Shown: positions 16,801 through 26,154, numbered from the stretch's first letter. The stretch: DNA of 42,524 nucleotides from Bacillota bacterium (GCA_023421395.1 JAEZTL010000043.1:1-42524); one strand, 5' to 3'. Notes: generated by a model not told the origin, from the letters alone. Program-made: numbers and translations.

Positions 16801-19380
16801 ATGCCCGAAAAGCTGGTTCTGGTGGACGGCAACAGCCTGATGTACCGCGCCTACCACGCACTGCCGCCCCTGGACAATGGCGAAGGTGTGCCAACCAACG
16901 CGGTGTACGGCTTTTTGTCGATGCTTTTCAAGGCGCTGGCAGACGAAAAGCCCGGCTACTGCGCCGTCGCCTTCGATCCCCACGGGCCGACTTTCCGGCA
17001 CGCGGACTTTGCCGAATACAAAGGCGACCGGCCGCCCACGCCGGACGACCTCCGGCCACAGTTCCCCGTCGCGCGGGCGCTGCTCGGCGCGATGGGCATC
17101 AAGATCCTGACGGTGGACACCTTTGAGGCGGACGACCTCCTGGGTACGCTCTCCAAAAAGGCCGAGGCGGCCGGGATCGATTCGGTGCTCATCACCGGCG
17201 ACCGGGATGCCTTTCAGCTGTCCAGCCCCCACACCGCCATCCTCTATACCAAGCGGGGCATCACCGACACCGTGCGGGTGACCCCCGAGTACATCCGGGA
17301 GACTTACGGCGTCACCCCCGTTCAGCTGATCGACATGAAGGGGCTGATGGGCGACGCCTCCGACAACATCCCAGGCGTGCCCGGCGTGGGCGAAAAGACC
17401 GCCTCCAAGCTCATCGCCCAGTACGGCTCACTGGAGAAGGTGCTGGAAACCGCGCCCACGGAACAGAAGGGCAAGCTGCGGGAACGGCTGACCGAGTTCG
17501 CCGACCAGGCGCGCCTTTCCAAGAAGCTGGCGACCATCGAGCGCGACGTGCCGGTGGACGTGAACTTTGCGGAACTGAGGCTGGGTTCTCTCGAGGGCGC
17601 GGCGCCGGAACTGGAGGCCTATAAGCTCAAGAGCCTGATTCCGCGCCTCAAACAGTTCTCCGCGCCGAAGGCGGAGGGCGGCGCGAAGGAGACCGCTCTT
17701 GGAAAAACCACAGCCTGGCGCGAAGTCCTGCAGGTGGACAGCGCCCAGGCCCTTGCCGCTTGGGCGGCCGCAAACGCGTCCGGTGCGGCGGCGCTCGCCT
17801 TCGAGGAGGCGCTGACCGCCGCCACCGCAGCCGGCGCGCGCATCAGCGCGCCCGCCGCAGGCGATCTATTAAGCGCCGGCCTCGACGAGGGCGAGGCGCT
17901 GACGGCGCTCTCCCCCATTCTGGAATCCCCGGAGGAAAAAATTCTGCCCGATGTGAAGGCGCTGCTTCACCAGCTTGAGCCGCTCGGCGTCAGGCTGAAC
18001 GGCCCGGCCTTCGACGCGCGCCTGGCCGGATATGTGCTGGATTCCTCCCGCAAGAAATACGCGCTCACTTCGCTCCTCGAAGGCGGCGGCTACGACGCGC
18101 ACCCGGCGACGGCGCTCTATGAGCTCTCCCGCACGCAGAAGGCGCGGCTGGAGGAAACCGGCATGGCCGGGCTCTACCGCGATATCGAGCAGCCGCTCTC
18201 CCGCACCCTCTACGACATGGAGCGGGAGGGCTTCCTCGTTGACCGGGACGAACTGATGCGTCTGGGCGCCATCTACTCCGCGCGCATCTCGGAACTGACC
18301 GGGAAGATCCACGCCTACGCGGGGTATCCGGTCAACATCAACTCCCCCAAGCAGCTGGGCGAGCTTCTCTTCGAAAAACTGGGGCTCTCCGCCGGGCGCA
18401 AGACGTCCCGCGGCTACTCCACCGATGCGGAGACGCTGGAAAACCTCTATGACGCGCATCCGGTGGTGCCGCTGATCCTGGAGCACCGGAAATATCAGAA
18501 GCTCAGCGGCACCTACATCGAAGCGCTGATGCGCCAGCAGGAGCCCGACGGGCGCATCCACACCCGCTTCGACCAGACCGCCGCCGCCACCGGGCGCATT
18601 TCTTCAGTGGATCCGAACCTGCAGAACATCCCCGTGCGCAGCGATCTGGGCCGCGAGATCCGCAAGGCCTTCATCGCCCGGCCCGGTTGGCTGCTCGTGG
18701 ACGCGGACTATTCGCAGATCGAGCTTCGGGTGCTGGCCCACATGTCGGGCGATCCGGTGATGATCGACGCGTTCCAAAAAGGCCAGGACATCCACCGCCG
18801 CACCGCCGCAGAGGTCTACGGCGTCCCGCTGGAGGACGTCACGCCCGCGATGCGCTCCGCGGCCAAGGCGGTCAATTTCGGCATCGTCTACGGCATCTCC
18901 GACTTCGGACTTGCGCGCAACATCGGCGTCAGCCGCAAGCAGGCGGCGGAATTCATCGAACGCTATCTCACCCGTTACGCGGGCATCAAGCGCTTCATGG
19001 ATTCTTCGGTGGCCCAGGGCAAGCTCCAGGGTTACGTGTCCACGATGTTCGGCCGCCGGCGCTACCTGCCGGAGCTTTCAAGCGCCAATTACAACACCCG
19101 TTCCTTCGGCGAGCGCGCCGCGATGAACAGCCCCATTCAGGGCACCGCGGCGGACATCATCAAGCTGGCGATGGTCGAGGCCCGCCAGTCGCTTGAGCGG
19201 GAGAGTCTCAAGTCGAAGCTGATCCTGCAGGTCCATGACGAACTCATCGTCGAAAGCCCGCCGGAGGAAGTCGAGCGCGCCAGCGCGCTGCTCCGCGCGG
19301 CGATGGAGGGCGTAGCGCGCCTTGCGGTGCCGCTCCAGGTGGATCTCAGCGTTGGGAGGGACTGGAATGCGTGCAAGTAA
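16801..19380 (+). CDS. polA: DNA polymerase I
   Basis: 859 residues. An N-terminal 5'-3' exonuclease (about 1-290; LVDGNSLMYRAYHALP, ADDLLGTL, ITGDRDAFQL, GVPGVGEKTASKLI) fills the repair and Okazaki-fragment role. The middle domain (about 310-470) lacks the acidic 3'-5' exonuclease residues: AAALAFEEAL stands where FDxET is expected, so proofreading is probably absent. The polymerase has motif A VDADYSQIELR (Asp636), motif B RSAAKAVNFGIVYGIS and motif C QVHDELIVE (Asp813). The ATG at 16801 follows GGGAGG. A longer open frame from 16033 is rejected because it runs through the promoter and antisense to two genes. The stop overlaps coaE by 14 bases. Confidence 0.97.
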   Translation: MPEKLVLVDGNSLMYRAYHALPPLDNGEGVPTNAVYGFLSMLFKALADEKPGYCAVAFDPHGPTFRHADFAEYKGDRPPTPDDLRPQFPVARALLGAMGIKILTVDTFEADDLLGTLSKKAEAAGIDSVLITGDRDAFQLSSPHTAILYTKRGITDTVRVTPEYIRETYGVTPVQLIDMKGLMGDASDNIPGVPGVGEKTASKLIAQYGSLEKVLETAPTEQKGKLRERLTEFADQARLSKKLATIERDVPVDVNFAELRLGSLEGAAPELEAYKLKSLIPRLKQFSAPKAEGGAKETALGKTTAWREVLQVDSAQALAAWAAANASGAAALAFEEALTAATAAGARISAPAAGDLLSAGLDEGEALTALSPILESPEEKILPDVKALLHQLEPLGVRLNGPAFDARLAGYVLDSSRKKYALTSLLEGGGYDAHPATALYELSRTQKARLEETGMAGLYRDIEQPLSRTLYDMEREGFLVDRDELMRLGAIYSARISELTGKIHAYAGYPVNINSPKQLGELLFEKLGLSAGRKTSRGYSTDAETLENLYDAHPVVPLILEHRKYQKLSGTYIEALMRQQEPDGRIHTRFDQTAAATGRISSVDPNLQNIPVRSDLGREIRKAFIARPGWLLVDADYSQIELRVLAHMSGDPVMIDAFQKGQDIHRRTAAEVYGVPLEDVTPAMRSAAKAVNFGIVYGISDFGLARNIGVSRKQAAEFIERYLTRYAGIKRFMDSSVAQGKLQGYVSTMFGRRRYLPELSSANYNTRSFGERAAMNSPIQGTAADIIKLAMVEARQSLERESLKSKLILQVHDELIVESPPEEVERASALLRAAMEGVARLAVPLQVDLSVGRDWNACK

Positions 19381-19987
19381 CCCCTACGTGGTCGGGCTGA
19401 CCGGCGGCGTATCCACCGGCAAGAGCACCATCCTGGCCGCGCTGAAAGAGCTTGGCGCGTCCGTCCTGAGCGCCGACGACGCCTCTCACCGGTTGACCGC
19501 GCCGGAGGGCGAGGCGCTTCCGGCCATCCGAGAGGCCTTCGGCGATGGCGTGTTCCTGCCGGACGGCGCGCTCGACCGGCGCGCGCTGGGCGAAATCGTA
19601 TTTCGCGACGCCGCCGCCCGGCACGCGCTGGAAGCCATCATCCATCCCGCGGTGCAGCGGGAGATGCTCCGGGAGATCGCCGATGCCGCCGGTGCGGGCG
19701 CGGCCGCGGTGATCATGGAGGTGCCGCTTCTGTATGAAACGGGCATGGACGCGCTGTGCGACGAGGTGTGGGTGGCCCTTTTGGACGATGAGAGCCAGAT
19801 TCTGCGGCTGATGAACCGCGACCGGCTGACCCGCGAGCAGGCGCTGGCGCGCATTCACAGCCAGATGCCGCTGGATGATAAGGCCCGGCGCGCCGACGTG
19901 GTGATCCGCACCGACAAAAGCGCTCCGGAGGTACAAAAAGAAGTGGCGCACCTGTACCGGGACCTTTTGAAGAGGATCGCCCGATGA
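19367..19987 (+). CDS. coaE: Dephospho-CoA kinase
   Basis: 206 residues. Phosphorylates the 3'-hydroxyl of dephospho-CoA, the last step of CoA synthesis. The P-loop reads GLTGGVSTGKST, slightly different from the common GGIGSGKS; LSADDASHRLTAPEGEAL and EVPLLYETGMD are the CoA-site motifs. The start at 19367 lies inside the polA end and has GGAGG seven bases upstream. The gene pairs functionally with coaBC at 37483-38679. Its stop overlaps the transglycosylase ATG. Confidence 0.93.
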   Translation: MRASNPYVVGLTGGVSTGKSTILAALKELGASVLSADDASHRLTAPEGEALPAIREAFGDGVFLPDGALDRRALGEIVFRDAAARHALEAIIHPAVQREMLREIADAAGAGAAAVIMEVPLLYETGMDALCDEVWVALLDDESQILRLMNRDRLTREQALARIHSQMPLDDKARRADVVIRTDKSAPEVQKEVAHLYRDLLKRIAR

Positions 19988-20604
19988 GAAGCGCGCTGGG
20001 ATACGCGCCCAAGCGGCGAAGGCGCAGGCGTCGCCGGAACGGCGTCCGCCTCATACTGCCGCTGATCGCGGTGCTGCTGCTGATCTCCATCGCCTACTAC
20101 GTGTTTTTCTTCCCCAAGGATGTGCAGAAGGTCGCCTACCCCCTCTCCTACCGGGACGAGATCGAAAAATACGCCGCCGAGTACGAGCTGGACCCCGCGC
20201 GGGTGGCGGCGGTGATCTACTGTGAATCCACCTTCCGTCCCGAGGCGGTCAGCAGCGCCGGCGCCCGGGGGCTGATGCAGATCATGCCCGAGACCGGCGA
20301 ATGGATCGCGATGAAGCTGGACGAGTCGGACGGCTACACCGACGACGACCTCTTCGACCCGGAAACCAACCTCCGCTATGGCTGCTGGTACCTCCACTAT
20401 CTGGACGGCCGCTACGACGGCGACCTGACCAAGGCCACCGCCGCCTATCACGCGGGCGGCACCCGCGTGGACGAGTGGCTGACCAACAAAACCTATTCCT
20501 CCGACGGCGTGACACTGGCCTACATCCCTTACGATTCCACGCGGGATTACGTGGCACGGGTCAAAACCGCCTATGAGCACTACAAGGAGATCTTCAAATC
20601 ATGA
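19984..20604 (+). CDS. Membrane-anchored soluble-lytic-transglycosylase-like protein
   Basis: 206 residues. An Arg-rich cytoplasmic start (KRRRRRRRRNG) is followed by one membrane helix (about 21-43), then an SLT domain. Catalytic Glu81 is in VAAVIYCESTFRPEAVSS, followed by GARGLMQIMPETGEW and AYHAGGTRVDEWL, the standard SLT motifs (AYNAG is usual; here AYHAG). It should cleave peptidoglycan glycan strands outside the membrane. The coaE-LT arrangement is common in Clostridia. ATGA overlaps on both sides. Confidence 0.9.
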   Translation: MRSALGYAPKRRRRRRRRNGVRLILPLIAVLLLISIAYYVFFFPKDVQKVAYPLSYRDEIEKYAAEYELDPARVAAVIYCESTFRPEAVSSAGARGLMQIMPETGEWIAMKLDESDGYTDDDLFDPETNLRYGCWYLHYLDGRYDGDLTKATAAYHAGGTRVDEWLTNKTYSSDGVTLAYIPYDSTRDYVARVKTAYEHYKEIFKS

Positions 20605-22349
20605 TGCCAAAACTCGCCCGGCTGGCGGCCGTGCTCCTCGCCGCGATGCTGCTAACGGGCTGCGCGGGCGGCGGCCAGACCATCACGCTTCTCGATAACG
20701 GTGCCACCGTATCGCCCAACTACAGCCAGTCATCGGTGAACGAATACGCGGGCGAGGGCGAGTACGCGCCCGGCGACGCGATCTCCCCCGGTGAGGTCAT
20801 GCCGGCGCCCGCCAACCAGGAAGCGCTTAAAAACGCCTCTCAGGCGGCTGTCGAGGCCAACGATGCGCCCGTTTCCACCAACTATTCCTCCGCCGACCTG
20901 GTTCTTGGCCTTGTTGCGGGGCCCGACGCCGAGGTCAACCCGCTGCACGCGAAATACCGCGACATGATGACCATCAATTCCCTGGTGTATGAGTCGCTGG
21001 TGGAGCTGGACGAAAACCGGCAGCCAGCGCCGCTGCTTGCCGACCGCTGGACCGTGACCGGCGATACCTGGATGTTCACGCTCAGAAGCACCGCCACATT
21101 CCACAACGGCGACCGGCTGACCGCCCAGGACGTGGTGGCGAGCTACAACGAAATCATGAACTATCCGGCCAACTACTGGCAGCCGCTTTTGAGCCAGGCG
21201 GTGGATACCATGACCGCGTCGGACGAGTCCACCGTGGTGGTCAAGGCCAAGGGTTCCATCGGCTACATGCTGCTCTACGCAATGACATTCCCCGTTGTCT
21301 CCAGCGGAACGGTAAGCAGCGCGCAGCCCTTCGGCACCGGGCCTTACTGGTACATCAGCTACGATACGGGCTATGCACTTCGCATCGAGCAGAACCCGCT
21401 GTGGTGGAAGCGCGCCAATACCGCCATCCACTCGGTGGTTGGCCTTGTCTGCGCCAGCAACAAGGTGGCGATGAGCCTGCTCGAGACGGGCGAACTGGAC
21501 GCGCTGGCCAGCGAATATCCCACCATCTCGCTGAGCCGACAGCTCAGTGACCGGCAGGCGGTGGAGTATTCCACCAACACCTACGAATGCATCGTGCCCA
21601 ACCTCCGGGACCAGATTCTGAGGGATTTGGCCGTGCGACAGGCGCTGATGTACGCCATCGACCGCACCACGCTGGCCACCACCGTCTACGCGGGCCTCGT
21701 GCAGGAGAGCGAGGTGCCTGTGGTCCCCGGCTCCTGGCTATATAACGCACAGGCCACCCGCTTCAACTACAGCCCCGAGCGGGCGCTGAAGCTTCTGAAC
21801 GAGGCGGGCTGGACGGACGTGGACGGCGACAACCTGCTGGAAAAGGAGATCGACGGCAGCCTCGTCAGCCTGAAGCTGACCCTGATCACCTACGACCGGG
21901 GCACCACCTCCACCCGTTCCGAGGCGGCGGACATCCTGGCCACGCAGCTGCGCCTGGTGGGCTTTGACGTGACCACAAAGGTGCTAACCAGCCGTCAGGT
22001 CTACGACAGCATGAATAACGGCGACTATCAGCTGGCCCTCTGCGCCTTCGAGCTCAGCGACATCCCCAACCTCAACTTCCTCGTCGGCAAGAGCGGCACC
22101 TCCAACTACGAGCGCTATGGAAACGACGACATGGAACTCCTCCTTCGCGCCGCCTGGAGCGCAAAAAACCAGGAAGACCTGCAGAGCGAAATGTACAGCA
22201 TGCAGCTCAAGCTGGTGGAGGACCTGCCGATCCTGGGGCTTTTCTTCCGTACCGGGCTCACGGTTTCCAAGGTTCCCCTGGGGCAGCTGGACGCGCCGCG
22301 CCAGGGCGACTGCCTCCGTGGGCTGCCCACTTCATCCAAAGTAAGCTGA
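20601..22349 (+). CDS. Lipoprotein ABC-type peptide/solute-binding protein (SBP family 5)
   Basis: 582 residues. The lipoprotein signal MMPKLARLAAVLLAAMLLTGC has lipobox LTGC with Cys21. A low-complexity linker (to about residue 95) precedes an SBP_bac_5 domain (NPLHAKYRDMMTINSLVYES, LADRWTVTGDTWMFTLR, FHNGDRLTAQDVVASYNEI). This family binds oligopeptides, nickel or other solutes for ABC import. No permease or ATPase genes are adjacent, so it is an orphan receptor or is served by a transporter elsewhere. The ATG overlaps the transglycosylase TGA. Confidence 0.9.
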   Translation: MMPKLARLAAVLLAAMLLTGCAGGGQTITLLDNGATVSPNYSQSSVNEYAGEGEYAPGDAISPGEVMPAPANQEALKNASQAAVEANDAPVSTNYSSADLVLGLVAGPDAEVNPLHAKYRDMMTINSLVYESLVELDENRQPAPLLADRWTVTGDTWMFTLRSTATFHNGDRLTAQDVVASYNEIMNYPANYWQPLLSQAVDTMTASDESTVVVKAKGSIGYMLLYAMTFPVVSSGTVSSAQPFGTGPYWYISYDTGYALRIEQNPLWWKRANTAIHSVVGLVCASNKVAMSLLETGELDALASEYPTISLSRQLSDRQAVEYSTNTYECIVPNLRDQILRDLAVRQALMYAIDRTTLATTVYAGLVQESEVPVVPGSWLYNAQATRFNYSPERALKLLNEAGWTDVDGDNLLEKEIDGSLVSLKLTLITYDRGTTSTRSEAADILATQLRLVGFDVTTKVLTSRQVYDSMNNGDYQLALCAFELSDIPNLNFLVGKSGTSNYERYGNDDMELLLRAAWSAKNQEDLQSEMYSMQLKLVEDLPILGLFFRTGLTVSKVPLGQLDAPRQGDCLRGLPTSSKVS

Positions 22350-22359
22350 GGAGGCAACC

Positions 22360-23487
22360 ATGCGAGAAATCGGTGTCGGCATCGTCGGATGGGGATTCAT
22401 GGGGCGCACCCACGCCCACGCGCTCCGGGAAATGCCGCTGTTCTATCCGGGCTGCGGCTTCAGGCCAGTCATCCGGTCGGTGTGTTCCCGAAGGATCGAC
22501 GTCGCCAGGGAAGCGGCCCAGACGCTGGGCGCGCCCCACTTCGCGGATGACTACCGGGCGCTGATTGCGCGGGATGACATCGACGCGCTGTCCATCTCCA
22601 CGCCGAACGCCCTCCACGAAGGCATGATCGCGGACGCGCTCAGGGCCGGAAAGCACCTCTACATCGATAAGCCCCTGACCGTGGACGGCGCCTCCGCCGC
22701 CAGAATCGAGGCCGCCGCCCGCGCCTCAAGCAGCATCACCCAGATGGCCTTCAACAACCGCTTCTTCCCCAGCGTGCTCCGCGCGAAACAGTTGATCGAC
22801 GAGGGCCGCCTCGGAAACCTGCTCACCTTCTCGGCCCGCTACGACCACTCCGGCTCCATCGACCCAGGCCGGCCCGCAGGCTGGAAGATGCTGGACAGCG
22901 CAGGGGTGCTCCTGGACTTGGGCTCCCACGCGCTGGACATGCTGGCCTACCTGATCGGCTACCCGGAAAAAGTGCTGTGCCGGCTGCGCACGCTCTACCC
23001 AAACCGGCCCGCGCCCGGCGGCGGGGTGGCGGAAAATGTCGCCGACGATCAGGCCGTGATGATGCTCGAAATGCCCGGCGGCGCGGTGGGCACCGTCACC
23101 GCCTCCAAGATCACCACCGGCGCGGAGGACGAACTGTCCTTTGAAATCTACGGGGACAGGGGCGCGATCCGCTGGCGGCTGATGGAGGCCGACTACCTGG
23201 AATTCTATGACAATACCCGCAAGGAGGCGGCATTGGGCGGAGAGCGCGGCTTCACCCGCATCGCCGCAACCGCTCGCTTTCCCGCGCCGGGCGGCGCGTT
23301 CCTGCCGCCGAAGAACCGCGTGGGCTGGGACAGGGCGCACATGCACTGCTACTACCGTTTTCTGGACTGCGTGAACCGGGGCGTCCCCGCAAGCCCCGAC
23401 GTGTTCGAGGGCGCGAAACTGCAGTACCTGATGGACGCGATGACCCGCTCCCACAATAGCGGCGCGTGGGTGCGCTTCCCGGGTTAA
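22360..23487 (+). CDS. Gfo/Idh/MocA-family oxidoreductase
   Basis: 375 residues. N-terminal NAD(P)-binding Rossmann fold with GIVGWGFMGRTHAHAL (GxGxxG at 10-15) and the catalytic-loop Lys104 in YIDKPLTVD; the C-terminal domain (about 130-360) has GSHALDMLAYLIG. Enzymes of this family oxidise or reduce sugars, sugar acids or inositols. GGAGG precedes the ATG, 10 bp after the lipoprotein gene. Followed by a heparinase-like protein and a class II aldolase, suggesting sugar or uronic-acid breakdown; substrate is unknown. Confidence 0.9.
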   Translation: MREIGVGIVGWGFMGRTHAHALREMPLFYPGCGFRPVIRSVCSRRIDVAREAAQTLGAPHFADDYRALIARDDIDALSISTPNALHEGMIADALRAGKHLYIDKPLTVDGASAARIEAAARASSSITQMAFNNRFFPSVLRAKQLIDEGRLGNLLTFSARYDHSGSIDPGRPAGWKMLDSAGVLLDLGSHALDMLAYLIGYPEKVLCRLRTLYPNRPAPGGGVAENVADDQAVMMLEMPGGAVGTVTASKITTGAEDELSFEIYGDRGAIRWRLMEADYLEFYDNTRKEAALGGERGFTRIAATARFPAPGGAFLPPKNRVGWDRAHMHCYYRFLDCVNRGVPASPDVFEGAKLQYLMDAMTRSHNSGAWVRFPG

Positions 23488-23510
23488 GCCATACTAAAGG
23501 AGGGACGGGC

Positions 23511-25235
23511 ATGTTCTCCCTGAGACAGGAAGACCTGCTCTACAGCCTGCGGCCGGCGGGGCAGGCGCGCATCGCGCCGCCCATGGATGACCGGCGCGCC
23601 TGGGCATCCTTCGATTCCGACGCCGCCCAAGCGCTGGTGGCGCTGGCCGAGCGGGCGCTGCGCGCTCCGCTTCCGCACCTGACCGCGGGAGACTACCTCC
23701 GCCGCGGCGACGGGGAGCCGCCTCCGGGCTATCATTTCCGGCGGGAGCAGGCGTCGCACCTGATCCTCGCCGCATGCATCACCGGTGATGAGAAATACCT
23801 GCCCCGCGCGGCGGATCTATTTTGGATGATGGCAGAAGAGACCAGCTGGGCGGTCTTCCCCCGGCGCGGCGCGCCATTGCCTGCCTTCGGCTCGCCGGAC
23901 ATCGACGTTCACGCCGCCCGCACGGCGGAGCTCTTCGCGCTGGCGCGGCAGATGGTGGGCGCGCGGCTTGACCGCTTGACGCCGCAGATCACCGCCCGCA
24001 TGGAGTACGAACTGAAACGGCGCGTTTTCGACCCGATCATCGCCCGGGAGGGCGAGGAATGGATGCACCTTTCCGGCGACGCGCCGAAAGTCTGCGCCCG
24101 GCTCATGGCCGCCTGCCTCGCGGCGGAGAACGACGAAGGTGAGCGAAGGTGGCAGGTGCTCCGGCGGCTGATGAAGATCCTTGAAGGCTATCTCCGCACC
24201 CTGTTGCCCGATGGCGGCGCCGCCGGCGACCTGAGGCGTCATGTGGAGGCGGCCGCGGCGCTGGGCGACTGCTTCCATCTGCTGTCCCTGGTCAGCGGCG
24301 GCGTGGTGGAGCTCCGGGACGAACCCCGGTTCGTCGATATGGCCATCCTGCCCTGCAAAACCCATATCGGCGAGGGTTGGTTTGTCAACCCCGGCGGAGA
24401 TCCGCGACCGCGCCTGTCTCCGGACGCGCTTTTCCGCCTGGGCGAGGGTGTGCGCTCCGGCTGCCTGTGCGGCCTGGCCGCGTGGCTGAGGCGGCAGAGC
24501 CCTTCCCGGGAGCCGGAGGGAGACGGGCTCTTCACGCTTTTCATGCACCTTCGAGGCCGCGCGGCCCTTGTGCGGGAGCCCGCGCGGCTGCCGCTGCCCG
24601 GATCGGTGCTGCTGCCGGACATGGGCGTGGCCATCGCCCGCAGCGGCGACTTTTTCGTGGCGCTGACCGGCGGCGACCGGCGCGTCGCCTTCTCTCACCG
24701 GGACGCGGGCGATCTGACGCTCTATTACCGCGGGCAGCCCGTGCTGGTGGACTGCGGCCTGCCGGACGCAGGCGACCACAGCGTGCCCTCCATTGAAGGC
24801 GTGGAACAGACCGGCGCGCGCCGCGCGCCGGAGCCTCCGGAGCTCCGGGACGACGGCTACTGGATGCTGACGCTGGGCATCGCCTACGCCTACCCGCCCG
24901 CCGCGAAACTGCTCAGCTGGCAGCGCAGCCTGATCCTCACGCCGGGCGAAGGCGCCGTGCGCCTCATCGACGCCTTCGACTTCGAACAGGCGCAGCGGCG
25001 GGCGACGGTCCGATTCGTCACCCCCTTCGAACCTGTCTTATCGGAGGGCCTCGCAAAGCTGGGGCCCGTCGGCATGCGCTTTCCGCGGGAGATGCGCCCA
25101 TCGGTCTCCCCTATCGAACTCGCCGAGCCGCGGCTTCGCGCGCTGTGGGGGGACAGGCTCTACCGGCTGGAGCTGGCCACCCCGGAGAGCGCACCCGGCG
25201 GCCGGCTGGATTTCACGTTCTTCCCCGCCACCTGA
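23511..25235 (+). CDS. Heparinase II/III-like protein
   Basis: 574 residues. An alpha-helical first part (about 1-370) is followed by a beta-rich domain with the heparinase II/III pattern GGDRRVAFSHRDAGDLTLYY and GQPVLVDCGLPDAGDHSV. The family cleaves uronic-acid polysaccharides by beta-elimination. There is no signal peptide, so it would act inside the cell on imported oligosaccharides or related acids. The usual aligned His-Asn pair after the D-x-G segment is not obvious (HSVPSIEG), so activity may differ. The start at 23511 follows AAAGGAGGG; the open frame upstream to 23466 overlaps the oxidoreductase. Confidence 0.75.
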   Translation: MFSLRQEDLLYSLRPAGQARIAPPMDDRRAWASFDSDAAQALVALAERALRAPLPHLTAGDYLRRGDGEPPPGYHFRREQASHLILAACITGDEKYLPRAADLFWMMAEETSWAVFPRRGAPLPAFGSPDIDVHAARTAELFALARQMVGARLDRLTPQITARMEYELKRRVFDPIIAREGEEWMHLSGDAPKVCARLMAACLAAENDEGERRWQVLRRLMKILEGYLRTLLPDGGAAGDLRRHVEAAAALGDCFHLLSLVSGGVVELRDEPRFVDMAILPCKTHIGEGWFVNPGGDPRPRLSPDALFRLGEGVRSGCLCGLAAWLRRQSPSREPEGDGLFTLFMHLRGRAALVREPARLPLPGSVLLPDMGVAIARSGDFFVALTGGDRRVAFSHRDAGDLTLYYRGQPVLVDCGLPDAGDHSVPSIEGVEQTGARRAPEPPELRDDGYWMLTLGIAYAYPPAAKLLSWQRSLILTPGEGAVRLIDAFDFEQAQRRATVRFVTPFEPVLSEGLAKLGPVGMRFPREMRPSVSPIELAEPRLRALWGDRLYRLELATPESAPGGRLDFTFFPAT

Positions 25236-25266
25236 GGCGGCCGGAATAGAAAGGAAGTGTCTCCCC

Positions 25267-25983
25267 ATGACCCCGTTCCAGAAACAGTACGAAGCGCAGA
25301 TCGCGGAACTCGCCAAAGCTTCAAACCGCCTGGCCGAAGTCGGCTTCGTCACCAGCCAGGGCGGTAACCTGTCGCTGCGCGCCGACGAAAACGTGGTGCT
25401 GATCACCCCGACGAAGGTGGCCAAAATTGCCATCACCTTCGAAGACATCTGCGCCGTGGACATGACCGGAAAGGTGCTCTACGCAAAGGAAGGCAGGAAA
25501 CCCACCGGCGAGTGGCCGTTCCACGTGCGCATCATGAACAAGCGGCCGGACGTCAAGGGCATCGTCCACGCCCATCCGCCGATCCTGACCGGCTTCGCCA
25601 TCGCCGGCGGAGACTGGCTGCAGATGCCCTTTTTGCCGGAACCGGTGATCGAGGTGGGCCCAATGATCATGGTGCCCTACGCCGAGCCGCTTTCGGAGCA
25701 ACTCGCGCTGAACTTCGACTCGGTGATCGAAAAATCCAACGGATTCTTGATGGAGAACCATGGCGCGGTGATGGTCAGCCCGGAGGGCGTGTGGCGCGCC
25801 ATCGAGTTCCTGGAGATGATGGAGGCCGCCGGCAAGTCCATCCTGGTGGCGAAGACGCTTGGGAACCCCAAATCCATCCCCGCAGCCGACGTCAAAAACC
25901 TTGAAAACGTGATTCGCATCCGCAACATGCCCATGCCGGGCCTGCCCGGTGTGGTGAAGAGTTTGACGGACATCTTCGTGTGA
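25267..25983 (+). CDS. Class II aldolase / sugar-phosphate aldolase
   Basis: 238 residues of the aldolase II/adducin head family (FucA, RhaD, AraD). Zinc ligands His101, His103 and His165 (HAHP, ENHG) and the catalytic Glu82 (GEWPFH) are all present, matching FucA positions with a constant offset. Likely a zinc-dependent retro-aldol cleavage of a sugar- or sugar-acid phosphate to a triose and an aldehyde; the substrate is not deducible. AAAGGAAG lies upstream of the ATG, 31 bp after the heparinase-like gene. It is the last gene of the long polA-led run, ending at the bidirectional terminator 26187-26218. Confidence 0.88.
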   Translation: MTPFQKQYEAQIAELAKASNRLAEVGFVTSQGGNLSLRADENVVLITPTKVAKIAITFEDICAVDMTGKVLYAKEGRKPTGEWPFHVRIMNKRPDVKGIVHAHPPILTGFAIAGGDWLQMPFLPEPVIEVGPMIMVPYAEPLSEQLALNFDSVIEKSNGFLMENHGAVMVSPEGVWRAIEFLEMMEAAGKSILVAKTLGNPKSIPAADVKNLENVIRIRNMPMPGLPGVVKSLTDIFV

Positions 25984-26014
25984 TACCGTTTCCAAGCATT
26001 CACGCGTCCTCGTA

Positions 26015-26128
26015 CTGGTCTTTTCCGCGCATGGCCGTGTCGTTCCCCACTCGAGCGCAGCGCTGATCTCGCGCCGGCGGCGTCTCCCGAAGGGGCGCCT
26101 CTTTTAGCGCCTTGCCCTGCATCGAAAA
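26015..26128. repeat. Intergenic imperfect palindrome, copy B
   Basis: Homologous to 19-105 of copy A: shared blocks include CTGG, CTTTTC, GCGCA, GTGTCG, AGCGCTG and CTGCATCGAAAA in the same order. The outer stem pairs 26021-26035 with 26114-26128. Two A-T pairs of copy A (37/93 and 38/92) are G-C here, preserving pairing. Internal hairpins are AGCG/CGCT (26054-26064) and an extra one, GGCGTCTC/GGGGCGCC with loop CCGAA (26079-26099), which needs G-U pairs and so folds better as plus-strand RNA. It lies in the 3' region between convergent genes. Confidence 0.65.
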
Positions 26129-26132
26129 CCCC

Positions 26133-26154
26133 GCCGTCATGGGCGCATGACGGC
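26133..26154. repeat. Perfect 9-bp hairpin
   Basis: GCCGTCATG (26133-26141) / CATGACGGC (26146-26154) with loop GGCG, five bases beyond palindrome copy B. No U-run on either strand. It may be a stabilising 3' stem-loop for the aldolase transcript or part of the repeat. Confidence 0.5.
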
